DNA of 64,000 nt from Plumapathes pennacea. Lineage: Eukaryota; Cnidaria; Anthozoa; Antipatharia; Myriopathidae. Below the pieces are notes generated by a model. It saw nothing but the letters and a program-made list of their open reading frames with translations. It was not told where the DNA came from and made no database searches. The translations under genes were made by a program, and so were the position numbers. This document shows positions 1 through 10,881 of this stretch, in pieces. Each line of letters begins with the position of its first letter. Position 1 is the first letter of the stretch. The stretch spans positions 8,139,267 to 8,203,266 of the forward strand of contig OZ038462.1 in the NCBI GenBank assembly GCA_964036295.1, given 5' to 3'.

Positions 1-40
1 TACGTCTTAACTTGCTCAATAAATTTCATCTGCATATTAG

Positions 41-291
41 GAGCCGAAACCAGAAACCTGGAGTTTCTCCCGCCAATCTCAAACAAAGCACTGAAAGGGC
101 ACGACATCAGAACAATTTATGCCGTGAATGAGGGAAATTGCATGGCAGAGTGTTACTTGGAAGAAAGGTGTGTGTCCTACAATCTCGGCCCATTTGTCGA
201 CGGATTTCACAAGTGCGAGCTGAAAGACGCTGATGACCTGCACCATGACGATTTGATGCCGGAAAACGGTTACTTGTTCCGTGCGGCGAAG
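41..291 (+). CDS. Locus 1 exon: PAN/apple domain
   Basis: The exon follows an AG at 39-40 and ends at AAG before GTAACT. It enters in phase 1 and leaves in phase 0. It encodes about 83 residues with the PAN pattern [19 protein letters not shown], later CELKDADD, and four cysteines of the apple core. PAN domains mediate protein-protein or protein-carbohydrate contacts in secreted proteins. In loci 4 and 5 the signal peptide and PAN share one exon; here the PAN exon starts within a codon, so the signal peptide is on an earlier exon. Confidence 0.8.
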
Positions 292-2438
292 GTAACTGTA
301 TTTGGGCCTCGTGTGAGTGCACGGGTTCACGTGTTTGCGTTTGTATCATAGGAGCTAGAATTGATCTAGGATTGTAATGAATGTATTTTTTAACACTGTA
401 ATACTTGAAAGTCTGGAGGATGCAATACGAGAATGATATGTTTTTATAAAAGCCTTCGTTATTTAGAGTTTTTGTTCAATTTTGGTGCTAAAATATTTGA
501 AAAATTCATTTAAAAAAGGACCATGTGTAATTATATGCACGTGTTGGTGTCTTCAAGACGAATTCTTCTTAAAATCCAAAAGCCAATACCACTTTTGCTG
601 GAAAGAGCTCTTGACTTGAACGGTCTGAGTGCCCAAGTCCAACATTCCCCGCGTAGATAGGGGTCAATTGCCAATATCTGAACCACCAAGTATTTGCTGT
701 ACCTTCTCCTCAGAATCCCTGCAATGAAAGTACTTGTCTAGGATCAGAAACCTGTTTGACTGGTTTTACCGACAAAGGATACATTTGTCAGTGCAAACCC
801 GGATATCGAGGAGAGCCATGCGAAGGTAGAGTGAGTTCAATAGAGATTGTTAAGAATACAGCATGGGCGGAAGGGTGTGGATTGGGTGGCTAGCATAAGC
901 ACGTATTAAGGTCTCGATATAAAGGTCCGCGCGTCCCTCAAAAATATTCTAGGAAAAAGACTCACTGTAGCGTTGCTATTTAAGATATAACCATGTACTA
1001 TGTACCGTTGTAAAGTTCTGGTACTGAAGAATGCGAATCTATTATTACGTTTTCCATACACGTTAAATTTAGAATGCGATCTAGAACAGATTGATAAAAG
1101 ATTTTGGAAAAAATTAGGTCTTTCGGGAACTAAAACTTTTGGTGTAGAAGACAAGCTTTTCTCAAATACCGTGTCAGCCATTTTCGATACTTTTTTCGTT
1201 CCTTTTGTATTGAACAGTTTGTATAAAAAACGAGTTTCGAAACGCTCCCTCCACTTTAAAAGAGAATAAAATCCTTAAACCAAAACGGATCAAAATTCAC
1301 TGAAACGGTATTTTAGTCAACATCACTGAGTATCGAAAAAGATTTGTTTTATTTTTGAATCAGGCCGAAGTTTTGATTTTCGTTTCCGAAACAATCAATT
1401 TTCAAATTAATCCAAATAGTACTATATAGTTTAAATTGTAAATCTTGTAAGACAGCGTTTATTAAATCTGATATCCGCTCCGAGATCGAGACTTGTGATA
1501 CGGAAGAGATTTTGATTAAATATTAGTTGATTAATATTCACAATTTAGTATGATTAATATTTATAATTTTAAGGACGTGGTTTAATATTCTATTTTTCAT
1601 AGTGATTCTTTTAGTGTGTAAAAGCATTAATCATAAGTTAATTAGTTTCCACTTAGTGAAGTTCAGGCTGAAGGAGGGCTAGGTTACTCTCAATACAAGT
1701 TATGTCCGCTACAAGTCTAAGTTTAGATTCAGTATCGCTCTTGGTGCGAAGTTAATACAGTTTTGTACGGTACTTTCGGATATTTCACTATGAGCTGTTT
1801 GGCCTAAAAGTTGGTTCCCACGGTCGGAACAATGCCTTAGCATTATGGGCATATCTATAAATCCGGTCGGCCAAATCTTACCTGGCCTGACTAATTGAGT
1901 TTTTAACCTGATCGACCAATGCAGCCTAGACTGAATTTAATTAAGTGTACTTACCAATTACCTGGTTATGTAACTATGTATTGTTCAAAGGTCTCATCGT
2001 TCAAACAAAGTACGCTCTCTCTTAATCCCTTAAGTAAGTTGTTTACGCCAGGTTACGCTTCTTTTTTGAAGGCGGAGTTTAGTTAAAACTCCGTAAACTA
2101 TTACGTAATATAATCTGGATAGTTTTGTTGACTACGCAACCTTAGTCGTCAAGTACTTTTTACAGCCGTTACTACTTAAGACTCTATTATTTTACAGCCA
2201 GTTGTAACGCGCCCGTCGCTCTACCGACAAGCGTAATATTTAGTACATTGAGCATCTCTACTTATCTGTAAACTGTTGAAGACTGAGTTAGTCAAAAGTG
2301 CGCGTCCCTTTTCGTTTAGCCTATCTGTCGCTAAGTAGTGACGTTCTACTTTATCCTCATTGGTTCCTAGTGCTTGATGGACAGCTAATTAGAGCTGGAG
2401 TTAGCGTCCGTACTTAAGGGCGCGCACACCAAGTTTTG

Positions 2439-2471
<33 letters not shown>

Positions 2472-5400
2472 TTTGAGACCCTGAAGTGCAAACTTGGTTA
2501 TCGCTCGGATTAAACTGATTTAAAAAGAAAAAGGCCTCCGTTCCTGATCCTCTGGGTACCTCTCAAGCAAGCCATAGCTAGTTTTTTCCCACTCTTACAC
2601 TTGTACCAAAAATTTTGTTGACTCATTCAGACGGTACTGATATAAATAAATGCTAGTTATTAGACACTTGGGCCCCGTCCACACTAATCCAGATAAATTT
2701 GAAAACGAACATTCAATTATCCGTTTTGGCCTCCTGTCCACACTAAGACGCGTTTTCGCCGAAATCGGATATTTTCGGAAACGCTCTCCAGAGTGGATAT
2801 TTTCAAAAACTCCGGAGCTTTTCGAAATAGCGTGACGTTATAGATGATCATGTGATCATGATGCGTATGCTCAGTCCGGGGATTTAGCGTTTTCGGTCAG
2901 TCCAGCGTATTGGTGTGGACAGCAAAAACGATAAAGTGTGGACTGAAAACTTTCGATGTGCGTTTTCAAGTTTAGCCGGACTAGTGTGGACGAGGCCTTG
3001 GGCGTGTAGTATATCTTTACGGATCGGCGAGTCCCTCGGGGAATTGAAATACAAACAACGCCGACTAAAACTGCACAACAGTACTGCACGTTGTATCATT
3101 AATAATCTATTTACATTAAAATTAATTGGCGGCAAATGTTGTTTCTTGTTAGCAAATAATATTCAAATAAAATGAGATGAAGTAACTTTATTATTGCAAT
3201 AAATTTTGCTCATTTGCATTGTATTCGACGCATGTGAATTTTGACGTTTGAAACAGGCCTAATTGTTTTCATTAGTTTACTAAATCGGCAATGTTTTTTC
3301 TTTAGTTTGATAGTGAACGTACGTTATGTATGTAGATACGTAGCGCATTACGTAAATATGTAAACAATATTGTTTGTGTATGCATCTGTTTCTCTCTCTG
3401 CACCATCAATAGTTTCTTTCTTTTTTGTAACTGCAGCTGCATAGGATTGTTCTGATCTGTACAACGCCGGTATCACCAAGGCCAACTCCGGATCCTAAAG
3501 TCGCCATAATTTAAAGCGACTTAAGAAAATCCGACTGGCCTGTTTTTTGAGTTGATTTATAGCGTTCGCGCTCGGATCAGACCTCCTCCCCTTCCTCTGG
3601 GGAGCCGCTGCGCAGGCTAACATTTATTCAAAAGTCGATAATTGAAGGCAAAACAAGTTTCGGAAACGTGAACAGAAACGTTTTCGTGATCTTTTAAAAA
3701 TCAAATTGTATCGTTAATCAAATGAATATTTTTCTTCTTCTATCATCACACAGATGTGGACGAGTGCACAGAAAACAAACACCACTGCTCTACAGACGCT
3801 ACTTGTGAGAACACCCAAGGTTCGTTCAACTGCACGTGTAACCATGGTTACCAGGGAGATGGCGTGAACTGTAATGGTGAGAAGTATATATTCTGTTTTC
3901 TTCTTCTTCTTTTTGTTGTTGTTGTTGTTGTGTTTTGATGCTCAGCCATCTTTGATGTCGCTTCAGATTACTTTTCTTAATGCCAAGTATTATAATTCAA
4001 CACGTAGATATTGACGAATGCACGAAGAATACACACAACTGCTCTGCATACGCTACTTGTCAGAACACCCAAGGTTCGTTCAACTGCGAGTGTAACAATG
4101 GTTTCACGGGAGATGGCGTGAGCTGTAATGGTAAGTATAACGACATACAAACACCCTCACCCTACCCCCGTGGAAATTGTCTCCTCCCAATTGACTGGCT
4201 TTCGTTTGTTTTCTTTCTTTAGAATTAGATGAATATATAAAGTTTCGTGCACTGTTTCCCCCCTCAGGAAATGCAAGAGATTGTTCTGACCTGTACCAAG
4301 CCGGCATCACCACAAGCGGCGTGTACTCTGTCAATCCTGACTATCTTTTCTAATATTTGGGCGTTTTTTCAACACTGAAAGCACAAAATGCATGTAAGCA
4401 TTTTAAAATCACGATCATATTCTTTTCAATCTTTATTACAGATATCGACGAGTGCTCCAGTAATCCTTGTCAAAACGAAGGCACGTGCACTGATCTAGTG
4501 AACGGATACACGTGTTCCTGTGTGAGTGGATGGACTGGACAGCGGTGTAATACAAGTAAGACTAATTTGTATTTGTTTTAGACAAGAGAAAGCAGAAGGC
4601 GAATATAAACGTATTCTTGGTTTGCATTCACGTGATCAGGGCCGTGACAACGGTTGCTATGCCGCCATGTTGGTGTACGACCTTGGTAAGCAAACGTGTA
4701 TCCAGTAAAGTATCTGAGTAGGTTTTAAGATGGTTTTATGGCCAACTGTTAGATGTTCGGCCAGAAGGAGTAACAATAATAAAGCGATTTCGTTCTTCTG
4801 AGTGCCGTCTAATGCCATCACTAGGGCCATTGTGGCGGTTCTGTATGGGTATGGGTGTGAAAATCAGGCCCGTGTTCTTTTCCAAGATTTGATTTTTTTT
4901 TTCAACACCGGAGACACAAATCGCATGTAGTTGCACATCTTGATATCACCATACAACTTTCATTACTTTCTACCAATGCACACACGCATTTACATGCCTA
5001 CTCTTTGACAGTCCCTTCAAGAATACTGTCACTGTCTTGGTGATCTTTTGGATTTATACCAAGCCCTCCCCACCTAAAATGCCACCTGTTGTCACCAGTG
5101 CGCGCATCTATACTGTCTCTTGTTTTGGTTGTTTAATCTAAGTACATCACTCTGATTTATATACAACCCACGATTGTATTCTTATGGTCTCTTGGTTCTT
5201 TTCAATCAGATATTGATGAATGCGCCAGCAATCCTTGTCAAAATGGAGGCGCGTGCACTGATAAAGTAAATGGCTACACGTGTTCCTGTGCAAATGGATG
5301 GGCTGGTGTCAATTGCACTACAGGTATGAACACCGCTAAACCTGTATATTGCATCGACTAAGACAGCGTTTATTAAATCTGGTATCCGCTCCGAGATCGA

Positions 5401-7711
5401 GACTTGTACCAAAAATTTTGTTGACTCATTCAGACGGTACTGACACAAATAAATGTATAACTTGTTAGACACTTGGGCCCCGTCCACACTAATCCAGATA
5501 CATTTGAAAACGAATATTCAGTTATCCGTTTTGGCCTCCCGTCCACACTAAGACGCGTTTTCGCCGAAAACGGATATTTTCGAAAACGCTCTCCAGAGTG
5601 GATATTTTCGTAAACTCCGGTTTCATGTTGTAGTGTGGACGGTGAAAACGGAGCTTCTCGAAAAAGCGTGACGTTATGGATGATCATGTGATCATGATGC
5701 GTATGCTCAGTCCGGGGATTTAGCGTTTTCGGTCGGTCCAGCGTATTGGTGTGGACAGCAAGAACGATAGAGTGTGGATTGAAAACTTTCGATGCGCTTT
5801 CAAGTTTAGTCGGATTAGTGGACGGGGCCTTTGGGCGTGCAGTATATCTTTACGGGTCGGCGACCGCTTCGGGGAATTGAAATACAAACAACGCCGACTA
5901 AAACTGCACAACAGTACTGCACGTTGTATCATTAATAAGCTATTTACATTTAACATTAATTGGCGGCAAATGTTATTTCTTGTTAGCAAATAATATTCAA
6001 ATAAAATGACATGAAATAACTTTATCATTACAATAGATTTTGCTCATTTGCATTGTATTCGACGCATGTGAATTTTGACGTTTGAAACAAGCAAATTGTT
6101 CTCATTAGTTTACTAAATCGGCAATGTTTTCTTTTAGTTATGTATGTAGATACGTAGCACATTACGTAATTACGTAAACAATATTGTTTGTGTATATGCA
6201 TCTGTTTCTCTCTCTGCACCTCAATAGGTTCTTTCTTTTTTGTAACTGCAGCTGTATAGGATTGTTCTGATCTGTACAACGTCGGTATCACCAAGGCCAA
6301 CTCCGGATCCTAAAGTCGCCATAATTAAAGCGACTTAAGAAAATCCGACTGGCCTGTTTTTTGAGTTGATTTATAGCGTTCGCGCTCGGATCAGACCTCC
6401 TCCCCTTCCTCTGGGGAGCCGCTGCGCAGGCTAACATTTATTCAAAAGTCGATAATTGAAGGCAAAACAAGTTTCGGAAACGTGAACAGAAACGTTTTCG
6501 TGATCTTTTAAAAATCAAATTGTCTCTTTAATCAAATGACTATTTATCTTCTTCTATCATCACACAGATGTGGACGAGTGCACAGAAAACAAACACAACT
6601 GCTCTGCAGACGCTACTTGTGAGAACACCCAAGGTTCGTTCAACTGCGAGTGTAACCATGGTTACCAGGGAGATGGCGTGAACTGTAATGGTAAGAAGTG
6701 TATATTCTGTTTTCTTCTTCTTTTTCGTTTTGTTGTTGTTTTGTCGCTCAGCCATCTTTGATGTCGCTTCAGATTACTTTTCTTAATGCCAAGTATTATA
6801 ATTCAACACGTAGATATTGACGAATGCACGGAGAATACACACAACTGCTCTGTAGATGCTACTTGTCAGAACACCCAAGGTTTGTTCAACTGCGAGTGTA
6901 ACAATGGTTACCAGGGAGATGGCGTGAGCTGTAATGGTAGGTATAACGACATACAAACACCCTCACCCTACCCCCGTGGAAATTGTCTCCTCCCAATTGA
7001 CTGGCTTTCGTTTGTTTTCTTTCTTTAGTATTAAATTAATATATAAAGTTTCGTGCACTGTTTCCCCCCTAAGAAACAAGAGATTGTTCTGACCTGTACC
7101 AAGCCGGCATCACCACAAGTGGCGTGTACTCTGTCGATCCGGACGACAAAGGAACTTTCTCAGTTTACTGTGACATGACAACCGACGGAGGCGGCTGGAC
7201 AGTGTTCCAGAGAAGACAAGATGGCTCCCAAGACTTCTACCTAGAATGGAGTCAGTACAAAGTGGGCTTTGGACAGCTGACCGGCGAGTTCTGGTTGGGA
7301 AACGATAAGATCCACCGCTTGACAGCCAGCAGACCGAGCGAGTTACGAGTGGAGCTAGGGGACTGGAGCGGAGACAGAGCTTATGCCAACTATAGCAGTT
7401 TCAGAGTTGGTGATGAGCAGTCGCTGTACAGGCTGAGTGTGTGTTCGTATTCAGGGACAGCGGGAGACTCGTTAGCGTGGCAAAACAACACGAAATTTAC
7501 TACCAAGGACAGAGATAATGACGAGTGGAGTGGAAACTCCTGTGCTGTGAAGTACACAGGCGCCTGGTGGTATTACAAGTGTCATCACTCCAACCTGAAC
7601 GGACAATACCTGGGAAACAAGGTGGATGATAAGGGAGTCAATTGGTGGCACTACAAACGCAATCATCTTTCCATGAAGTTCGCCGAAATGAAACTACGCC
7701 CGACAAATTAA
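41..7711 (+). CDS. Locus 1: PAN-EGF-(cbEGF)x6-FReD secreted lectin-like gene, 5' partial
   Basis: Nine exons can be joined in one frame: 41-291, 714-825, 3754-3876, 4008-4130, 4442-4555, 5210-5323, 6568-6690, 6814-6936 and 7074-7711. Together they give about 573 residues to a TAA stop. The first exon starts inside a codon, so the signal peptide lies upstream of the window. Order of domains: PAN/apple, EGF, six calcium-binding EGFs, fibrinogen-related domain. Joins are phase 0 (PAN to EGF) and phase 1 afterwards, and all splice sites are GT-AG. FReD proteins of the ficolin/techylectin type bind acetylated sugars outside the cell; that role is inferred from the family, not shown here. Compared with loci 4 and 5 it has four extra cbEGF exons, from duplication of a block inside the gene (1450-4341 versus 5360-7136). 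Exon use is predicted, not observed. Confidence 0.82.
714..825 (+). CDS. Locus 1 exon: EGF-like domain
   Basis: The exon lies between ctcctcAG and GTAGAG, phase 0 in and phase 1 out, which fits the preceding PAN exon and the following cbEGF exons. It reads NPCNESTC, then CLTGF, then [15 protein letters not shown], with the terminal C-X-C-X8-C of EGF. It lacks the DxxEC calcium-binding motif. The position corresponds to the EGF exons at 35916-36030 and 50125-50239. Confidence 0.75.
826..1449 (+). other. Locus 1 intron, 5' part; no gene seen
   Basis: Overlapping short reading frames on both strands around 906-1269 have no recognisable domain. A stretch near 907-990 (gtctcgata...gcgcgtccct...tgtagcgttg) recurs near 39852-39910, so this is probably an interspersed repeat. 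Confidence 0.5.
1496..2599. mobile_element. Probable solo LTR, 1104 bp, TG...CA, CTTG target duplication
   Basis: Two blocks of locus 1 are duplicates. In the second copy the sequence runs continuously through cgagacttgtaccaaaa (about 5396-5412). In the first copy that site is split by 1104 bp beginning TGATACGG at 1496 and ending CTCTTACA at 2599, with CTTG on both sides (1492-1495 and 2600-2603). TG...CA ends, a 4-bp duplication and no internal coding frame fit a solo LTR. It contains an (AG)n run at about 2441-2469. The retroelement family is unknown. The insertion postdates the duplication. Confidence 0.7.
2671..2997. mobile_element. MITE with GTCCACACT terminal inverted repeats, copy A
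   Basis: Left end ggccccgtccacactaatcc is mirrored at the right end by ggactagtgtggacgaggcc. Further GTCCACACT and GTTTTCG motifs lie inside. There is no coding capacity; it resembles non-autonomous DNA transposons, possibly hAT-like. The same insertion is present at 5476-5829, so it predates the block duplication. Target duplication is not clear. Confidence 0.7.
3445..3498 (+). pseudogene. Truncated FReD pseudo-exon in intron (copy A)
   Basis: After ctgcatAG the frame reads [17 protein letters not shown] then stop. This matches the first residues of the functional FReD exons ([15 protein letters not shown]) and then breaks off. It is a relic of an ancestral FReD exon, repeated at 6260-6313. 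Confidence 0.7.
3754..3876 (+). CDS. Locus 1 exon: calcium-binding EGF 1
   Basis: 123-nt phase-1/phase-1 exon between cacacAG and GTGAGA. It starts [12 protein letters not shown], the DxDEC calcium-binding consensus, and contains [12 protein letters not shown], which fits the C-x-N-x4-F-x-C-x-C hydroxylation pattern. A pyrimidine/TTG run follows the donor. Confidence 0.85.
4008..4130 (+). CDS. Locus 1 exon: calcium-binding EGF 2
   Basis: 123-nt phase-1/phase-1 exon between cacgtAG and GTAAGT. It starts [12 protein letters not shown] and contains [12 protein letters not shown]. It pairs with the exon at 6814-6936. Confidence 0.85.
4268..4353 (+). pseudogene. Truncated FReD exon, possible short alternative last exon
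   Basis: An acceptor (ccctcAG) precedes a phase-1 frame matching the first 25 or so residues of FReD ([17 protein letters not shown]...). It then departs from homology after NPD and stops at TAA 4351-4353. No donor follows, so a full-length transcript must skip it. If used it would end the protein after two cbEGFs. I treat it as a decayed duplicate, with alternative termination possible. Confidence 0.65.
4442..4555 (+). CDS. Locus 1 exon: calcium-binding EGF 3
   Basis: 114-nt phase-1/phase-1 exon between ttacAG and GTAAGA. It reads [16 protein letters not shown], then [12 protein letters not shown] (the C-x-D-x4-Y-x-C-x-C hydroxylation pattern), then GWTGQRC. This compact EGF subtype differs from the 123-nt ones. 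Confidence 0.82.
4556..5209 (+). other. Intron between cbEGF 3 and 4; no gene
   Basis: There is no domain-bearing frame on either strand. Part of it (about 4620-4670, gtgatcagggccgtgacaac) looks like dispersed repeat sequence. Confidence 0.4.
5210..5323 (+). CDS. Locus 1 exon: calcium-binding EGF 4
   Basis: 114-nt phase-1/phase-1 exon between aatcAG and GTATGA. It reads [16 protein letters not shown], then [17 protein letters not shown]. It is closest to the exon at 4442-4555 and to the truncated exon at 41755. Confidence 0.82.
5476..5829. mobile_element. MITE with GTCCACACT terminal inverted repeats, copy B
   Basis: Same element and insertion point as 2671-2997, but longer internally. It keeps a hairpin-rich segment (aaactccgg...agtgtggac) that copy A has lost. 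A fragment of the family also occurs at about 41556-41667 (ending agtgtggacggggc). Confidence 0.7.
6260..6313 (+). pseudogene. Truncated FReD pseudo-exon in intron (copy B)
   Basis: Duplicate of 3445-3498: DCSDLYN, then GITKANSGS and stop. Confidence 0.7.
6568..6690 (+). CDS. Locus 1 exon: calcium-binding EGF 5
   Basis: 123-nt phase-1/phase-1 exon between cacacAG and GTAAGA. It starts [12 protein letters not shown] and contains [12 protein letters not shown]. Nearly identical to 3754-3876 and 42648-42770. Confidence 0.87.
6814..6936 (+). CDS. Locus 1 exon: calcium-binding EGF 6
   Basis: 123-nt phase-1/phase-1 exon between cacgtAG and GTAGGT. It starts [12 protein letters not shown] and contains [12 protein letters not shown], where Ser of the usual GSF is replaced by Leu. 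Confidence 0.87.
7074..7711 (+). CDS. Locus 1 last exon: fibrinogen-related domain (FReD-1a)
   Basis: Single phase-1 exon after cctaAG, ending in TAA. It encodes a complete FReD of about 210 residues. Landmarks in order: [59 protein letters not shown], the DRDND calcium loop, [30 protein letters not shown]. These match ficolin/techylectin-type lectin domains. One oddity is SVCSYSG where the paralogues have SVGSYSG, which adds an extra, probably unpaired, cysteine. Confidence 0.92.
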
Positions 7712-7741
7712 TAACTTTGACAGTGATAAACCGTATCAAAC

Positions 7742-8086
7742 GTGGACCTACAGGACTGGAGCGAAGGCAAAGCTTATGCCAAATATGGCGCTTTTGCAGT
7801 TGGAGATGAGACGTCGCTGTACGTGCTGACTGTGGGCTCGTATTCAGGGACGACAGGAGACGAGTTAACGTATCACAACAACATGAAATTTACTACCGAG
7901 GACAGAGACAACGACAAAAATGGGAATTGTAATCCTGCTGTGCGTTACACAGGCGCCTGGTGGGACAAAAGTTGCCATACGTCCAACTTGAACGGACAAT
8001 ACGGACAGAGCATGGGCAGCCAGGGAATCCGCTGGTCAGGCGGTATTAAGAAGCATTCGGTGATGAAGCTTCGACCGACAAGTTGA
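7742..8086 (+). pseudogene. Partial FReD copy (FReD-1b)
   Basis: Begins 30 bases after the FReD-1a stop. It encodes the C-terminal half of a FReD ([15 protein letters not shown] ... DRDND ... CHTSNLNGQYG ... VMKLRPTS) to a TGA. It lacks the N-terminal half and has no start codon. In-frame stops separate it from FReD-1a, so it is not translated with it. An AG at cctacag|gactgg could act as acceptor, but no matching donor was found. The arrangement recurs at the other three FReD loci. Confidence 0.75.
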
Positions 8087-8129
8087 CTTTGACGACGATG
8101 AACGTTGCCCACTGATATCCGAAATGCGC

Positions 8130-8302
8130 ATGTCAGTTTCAGAGTTGGTGATTGACAATCGCTGTACAGGCTGAGTGTGGGCTCACATTCAGGGACTCGG
8201 GACACTCGTTAGCGTAAAACAACAACATGAAAATTTCTACAAACGACAGAGACAACGACGGGGCGAAGAATGATAGCTGTGCGGGAAGATACACTGGCAT
8301 TT
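8130..8302 (+). pseudogene. Decayed FReD remnant (FReD-1c)
   Basis: Nucleotide similarity to the centre of FReD (tcagtttcagagttggtgat, cgctgtacaggctgagtgt, gacagagacaacgac), with stops and frameshifts. Third and most degraded unit of the a-b-c series. Confidence 0.7.
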
Positions 8303-9146
8303 TAAAAATAGAAAAGTGGGTACTATCTACAAGCTGGGCACACTACATGATCATTCTCTCTTCTTTTGGTCTGGCATAAACAGTTTTTCAAAATTTTATA
8401 GAATTTTACAAAAGAGCTATCAATTTCTCAAAACATATCAGACCGGTTATGATTGATGTCAGTATCAAATATGTGATACACGATGCCCAAAGATGTGTCG
8501 CACAGTTACTGAAAAGTATCAGCTTTATCGAAAAAATTTCGAAAAACCGGAAGGGGACGGTGGCATCCCCTTCACCTCCGCTGTAAGTCGACATCACATT
8601 GACTTTAGCAATAGTCATGGTCCGACCTGAGACGAAAAGAAATTGCCTGTCAACCAACTGTAGTTTTCAGAAAAGTGGGTGGCCAAAAACTTGTCTGACA
8701 TGGTGGAGTCACTGTGATGTCGATGGAGCAAAAGGCTTTGAACTTTTAAGTCTTTAATTGAGTTCGCACACCAATTGTTACCAGCACAATTTTTTGCAAC
8801 GACTACATATTAATTGTTTTTCACGTATTTACAGGAAATGATTCATTATTATAACAGTGCATGCAACTGAACTGTTCAGCAATTCAAGAATAGTTTTCAC
8901 CTTCAATATAACTTTACACGGAAGGAGGGTGACCTCTTTAGAAGAGTATAGTAGAACCATTTTGCTCTATTATTAGATATAATAGCAAGAACCCACAGCA
9001 CTGAAAAACTGCAGCGAGAGATGCGAGCGGAAGGAAAATCGAATTCACCGCCAAAATAATTTGTCTGTTCGCCAGTTTGGTGTTTACGCCCTCAGCGACC
9101 GCGCGGTGCCTTTCAGACTCTTGGCGAGCGCTTGGCATGTGAAGGG
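8303..9146. repeat. Downstream block shared by four FReD loci
   Basis: Non-coding sequence following FReD-1c, starting near gtgggtactatctacaagct. Diverged copies follow FReD-2c (about 15385), FReD-4c (about 44330) and FReD-5c (about 53600). It probably includes 3' flanking or untranslated sequence carried along in the duplications. Confidence 0.7.
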
Positions 9147-9640
9147 GTCATGTAAACAGGGCCTAAATCGGTGATGGGTTTGATTATTTGCTTTAATGTA
9201 AAACACTTTAGTTTTGTCTGCACTCCCACTAGTTTCCTTATAGGAAAGGATTAAGTCATGAGCAAATGTATAACACCGTTCTGTAAATATACTAAACTTG
9301 TGCAAGGCATGGGGGCCATGTATACAGGCCCTAAATCGGTAATGGGTTTGATTATTTGCCTAAATGTAAAACCCTTTAGTGTTGTCTGCGCTCTGACTAG
9401 TTTCCTCAAAAGAAAGGATTAATTCATGAGCAAATGTTTAACACCGTTCTGTAAATATACTAAACTTGTGCAGGCATGGGGTCATGTATACAGGGCCTAA
9501 ATCGGTAATAGATTTGATTATTTGCTTAAATGTAAAACACTTTAGTGTTGTCTGCACTCCCACTAGTTTCCTCAAAGGAAAGGACTAAGTCATGAGCAAA
9601 TGTTTAACACCGTCCTGTAAAAAGTATATACTAAACTTGT
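9147..9640. repeat. Minisatellite, about 165-bp unit, three copies
   Basis: Units begin near 9147, 9308 and 9479. Each contains catgtaaacagggcctaaat, gtctgcactcccactagttt, gattaagtcatgagcaaatg and ctgtaaatatactaaacttg. The same array lies downstream of the FReD genes at 14784, 43800 and 52956. Confidence 0.8.
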
Positions 9641-9885
9641 GTAGGGCATGCAGTCTAAGGTTGCCATTATTATTATTTACTACTCCATGTGCACAAATAA
9701 AGAAGTAACAAAGTCACACACAAATGTGTTTAGAGCTTCCCTGGTTGCGAGACTTTATGGACCATCACCAACTCCTGTAAATTTTAGCTCAAGAAAACTG
9801 GGACTTATACGTTTGGCCGACTTCCTTAACGTAGACGTATAAGTCGCTAGCTCTAAAATGAAGTTATGAAACTGTGTGCTTGACT

Positions 9886-10641
9886 CTCGAGGGGGAGGGG
9901 GAACTCATCATAATTTTGGGTTGAGGCGTTCAACACTGTTCGCCAAACCTTTACCCTATTTCAGACCAAAACATGCGATTTTCCATACCCTAATTCAGAC
10001 CTGACTCCAAAATCATTGTAGTCTATTTCAGTTTGACCAAATCTACTACCCTAGTGCGAGACCAAAAAAGACAAAATCTACACCTTATTTCAGACCAAAA
10101 TGACAAAATCTGTACACTATCGTAATTAATACGCAAGCCGTTTGCATTGACGCGTCCGCTAAAACAGATAAATCAAATCAACTGAAATAAAACGCAAATG
10201 CGGTAAGTGTCGGCAAGATCTGATCATCTGCAGCAATCTGTCATCAAACGACTCAAACTTAAAAACTTCTCTGACTTTGTGCCAAGCGCACGGTGACGGA
10301 GAGATCACAACACGGCTTGAACTGTAGTGAACTCAGTTGGATGTTGAAGTGAACATCGAGTGACTCAGAGAACTATCAAAAGATGTGTCACAAATGAGCC
10401 AAACCAAAAAATGTTTCTTCTTTGACAAGTTTTTTGATTGTGGAGGGGGGGATACTCCTAGACTTTGGTATTTGGTTTGAAATAGTGTGCATGAAAATTT
10501 GCTATACACGTCTGAAATAGGGTCAAAAAGCGCATACTTTGGCCTGAAATAAGTTTGAAAATGGAGTATTTTAGTAAGGGTGTTCAACCCCGGGCGGCAC
10601 ACTCCCATCCAAATATACGAGTTGCACCCCTCCCCCGGGGT
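9886..10641. mobile_element. Inverted-repeat element, about 755 bp
   Basis: Ends are inverted copies: gagggggaggggGaactc at the left and gagttgcacccctcccccgg at the right. Inward lie tttcagaccaaaa repeats and their complement (tctgaaatagggt). There is no convincing coding frame. Probably a non-autonomous DNA transposon. Confidence 0.6.
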
Positions 10642-10881
10642 ATACGTTTTATCCCTTGAAAGTAGCCTTCAGATGTTTTTGACTTCAGACCGCACTTGAT
10701 CATAAACTGACATGAAACTCTTGATAAGTCGATGTTGCTACTGTGCTGCTGGTCAGTGTAATCAGTGTAAACTTGTTACGTCACCTCTTTTTCTCGATTT
10801 CTGTGCACGCTCGGTTTCAAATACAAAGATAATCCGCTATCAGATATCTGATGACCTTGTCAGCACTGACTACATTCTTTT

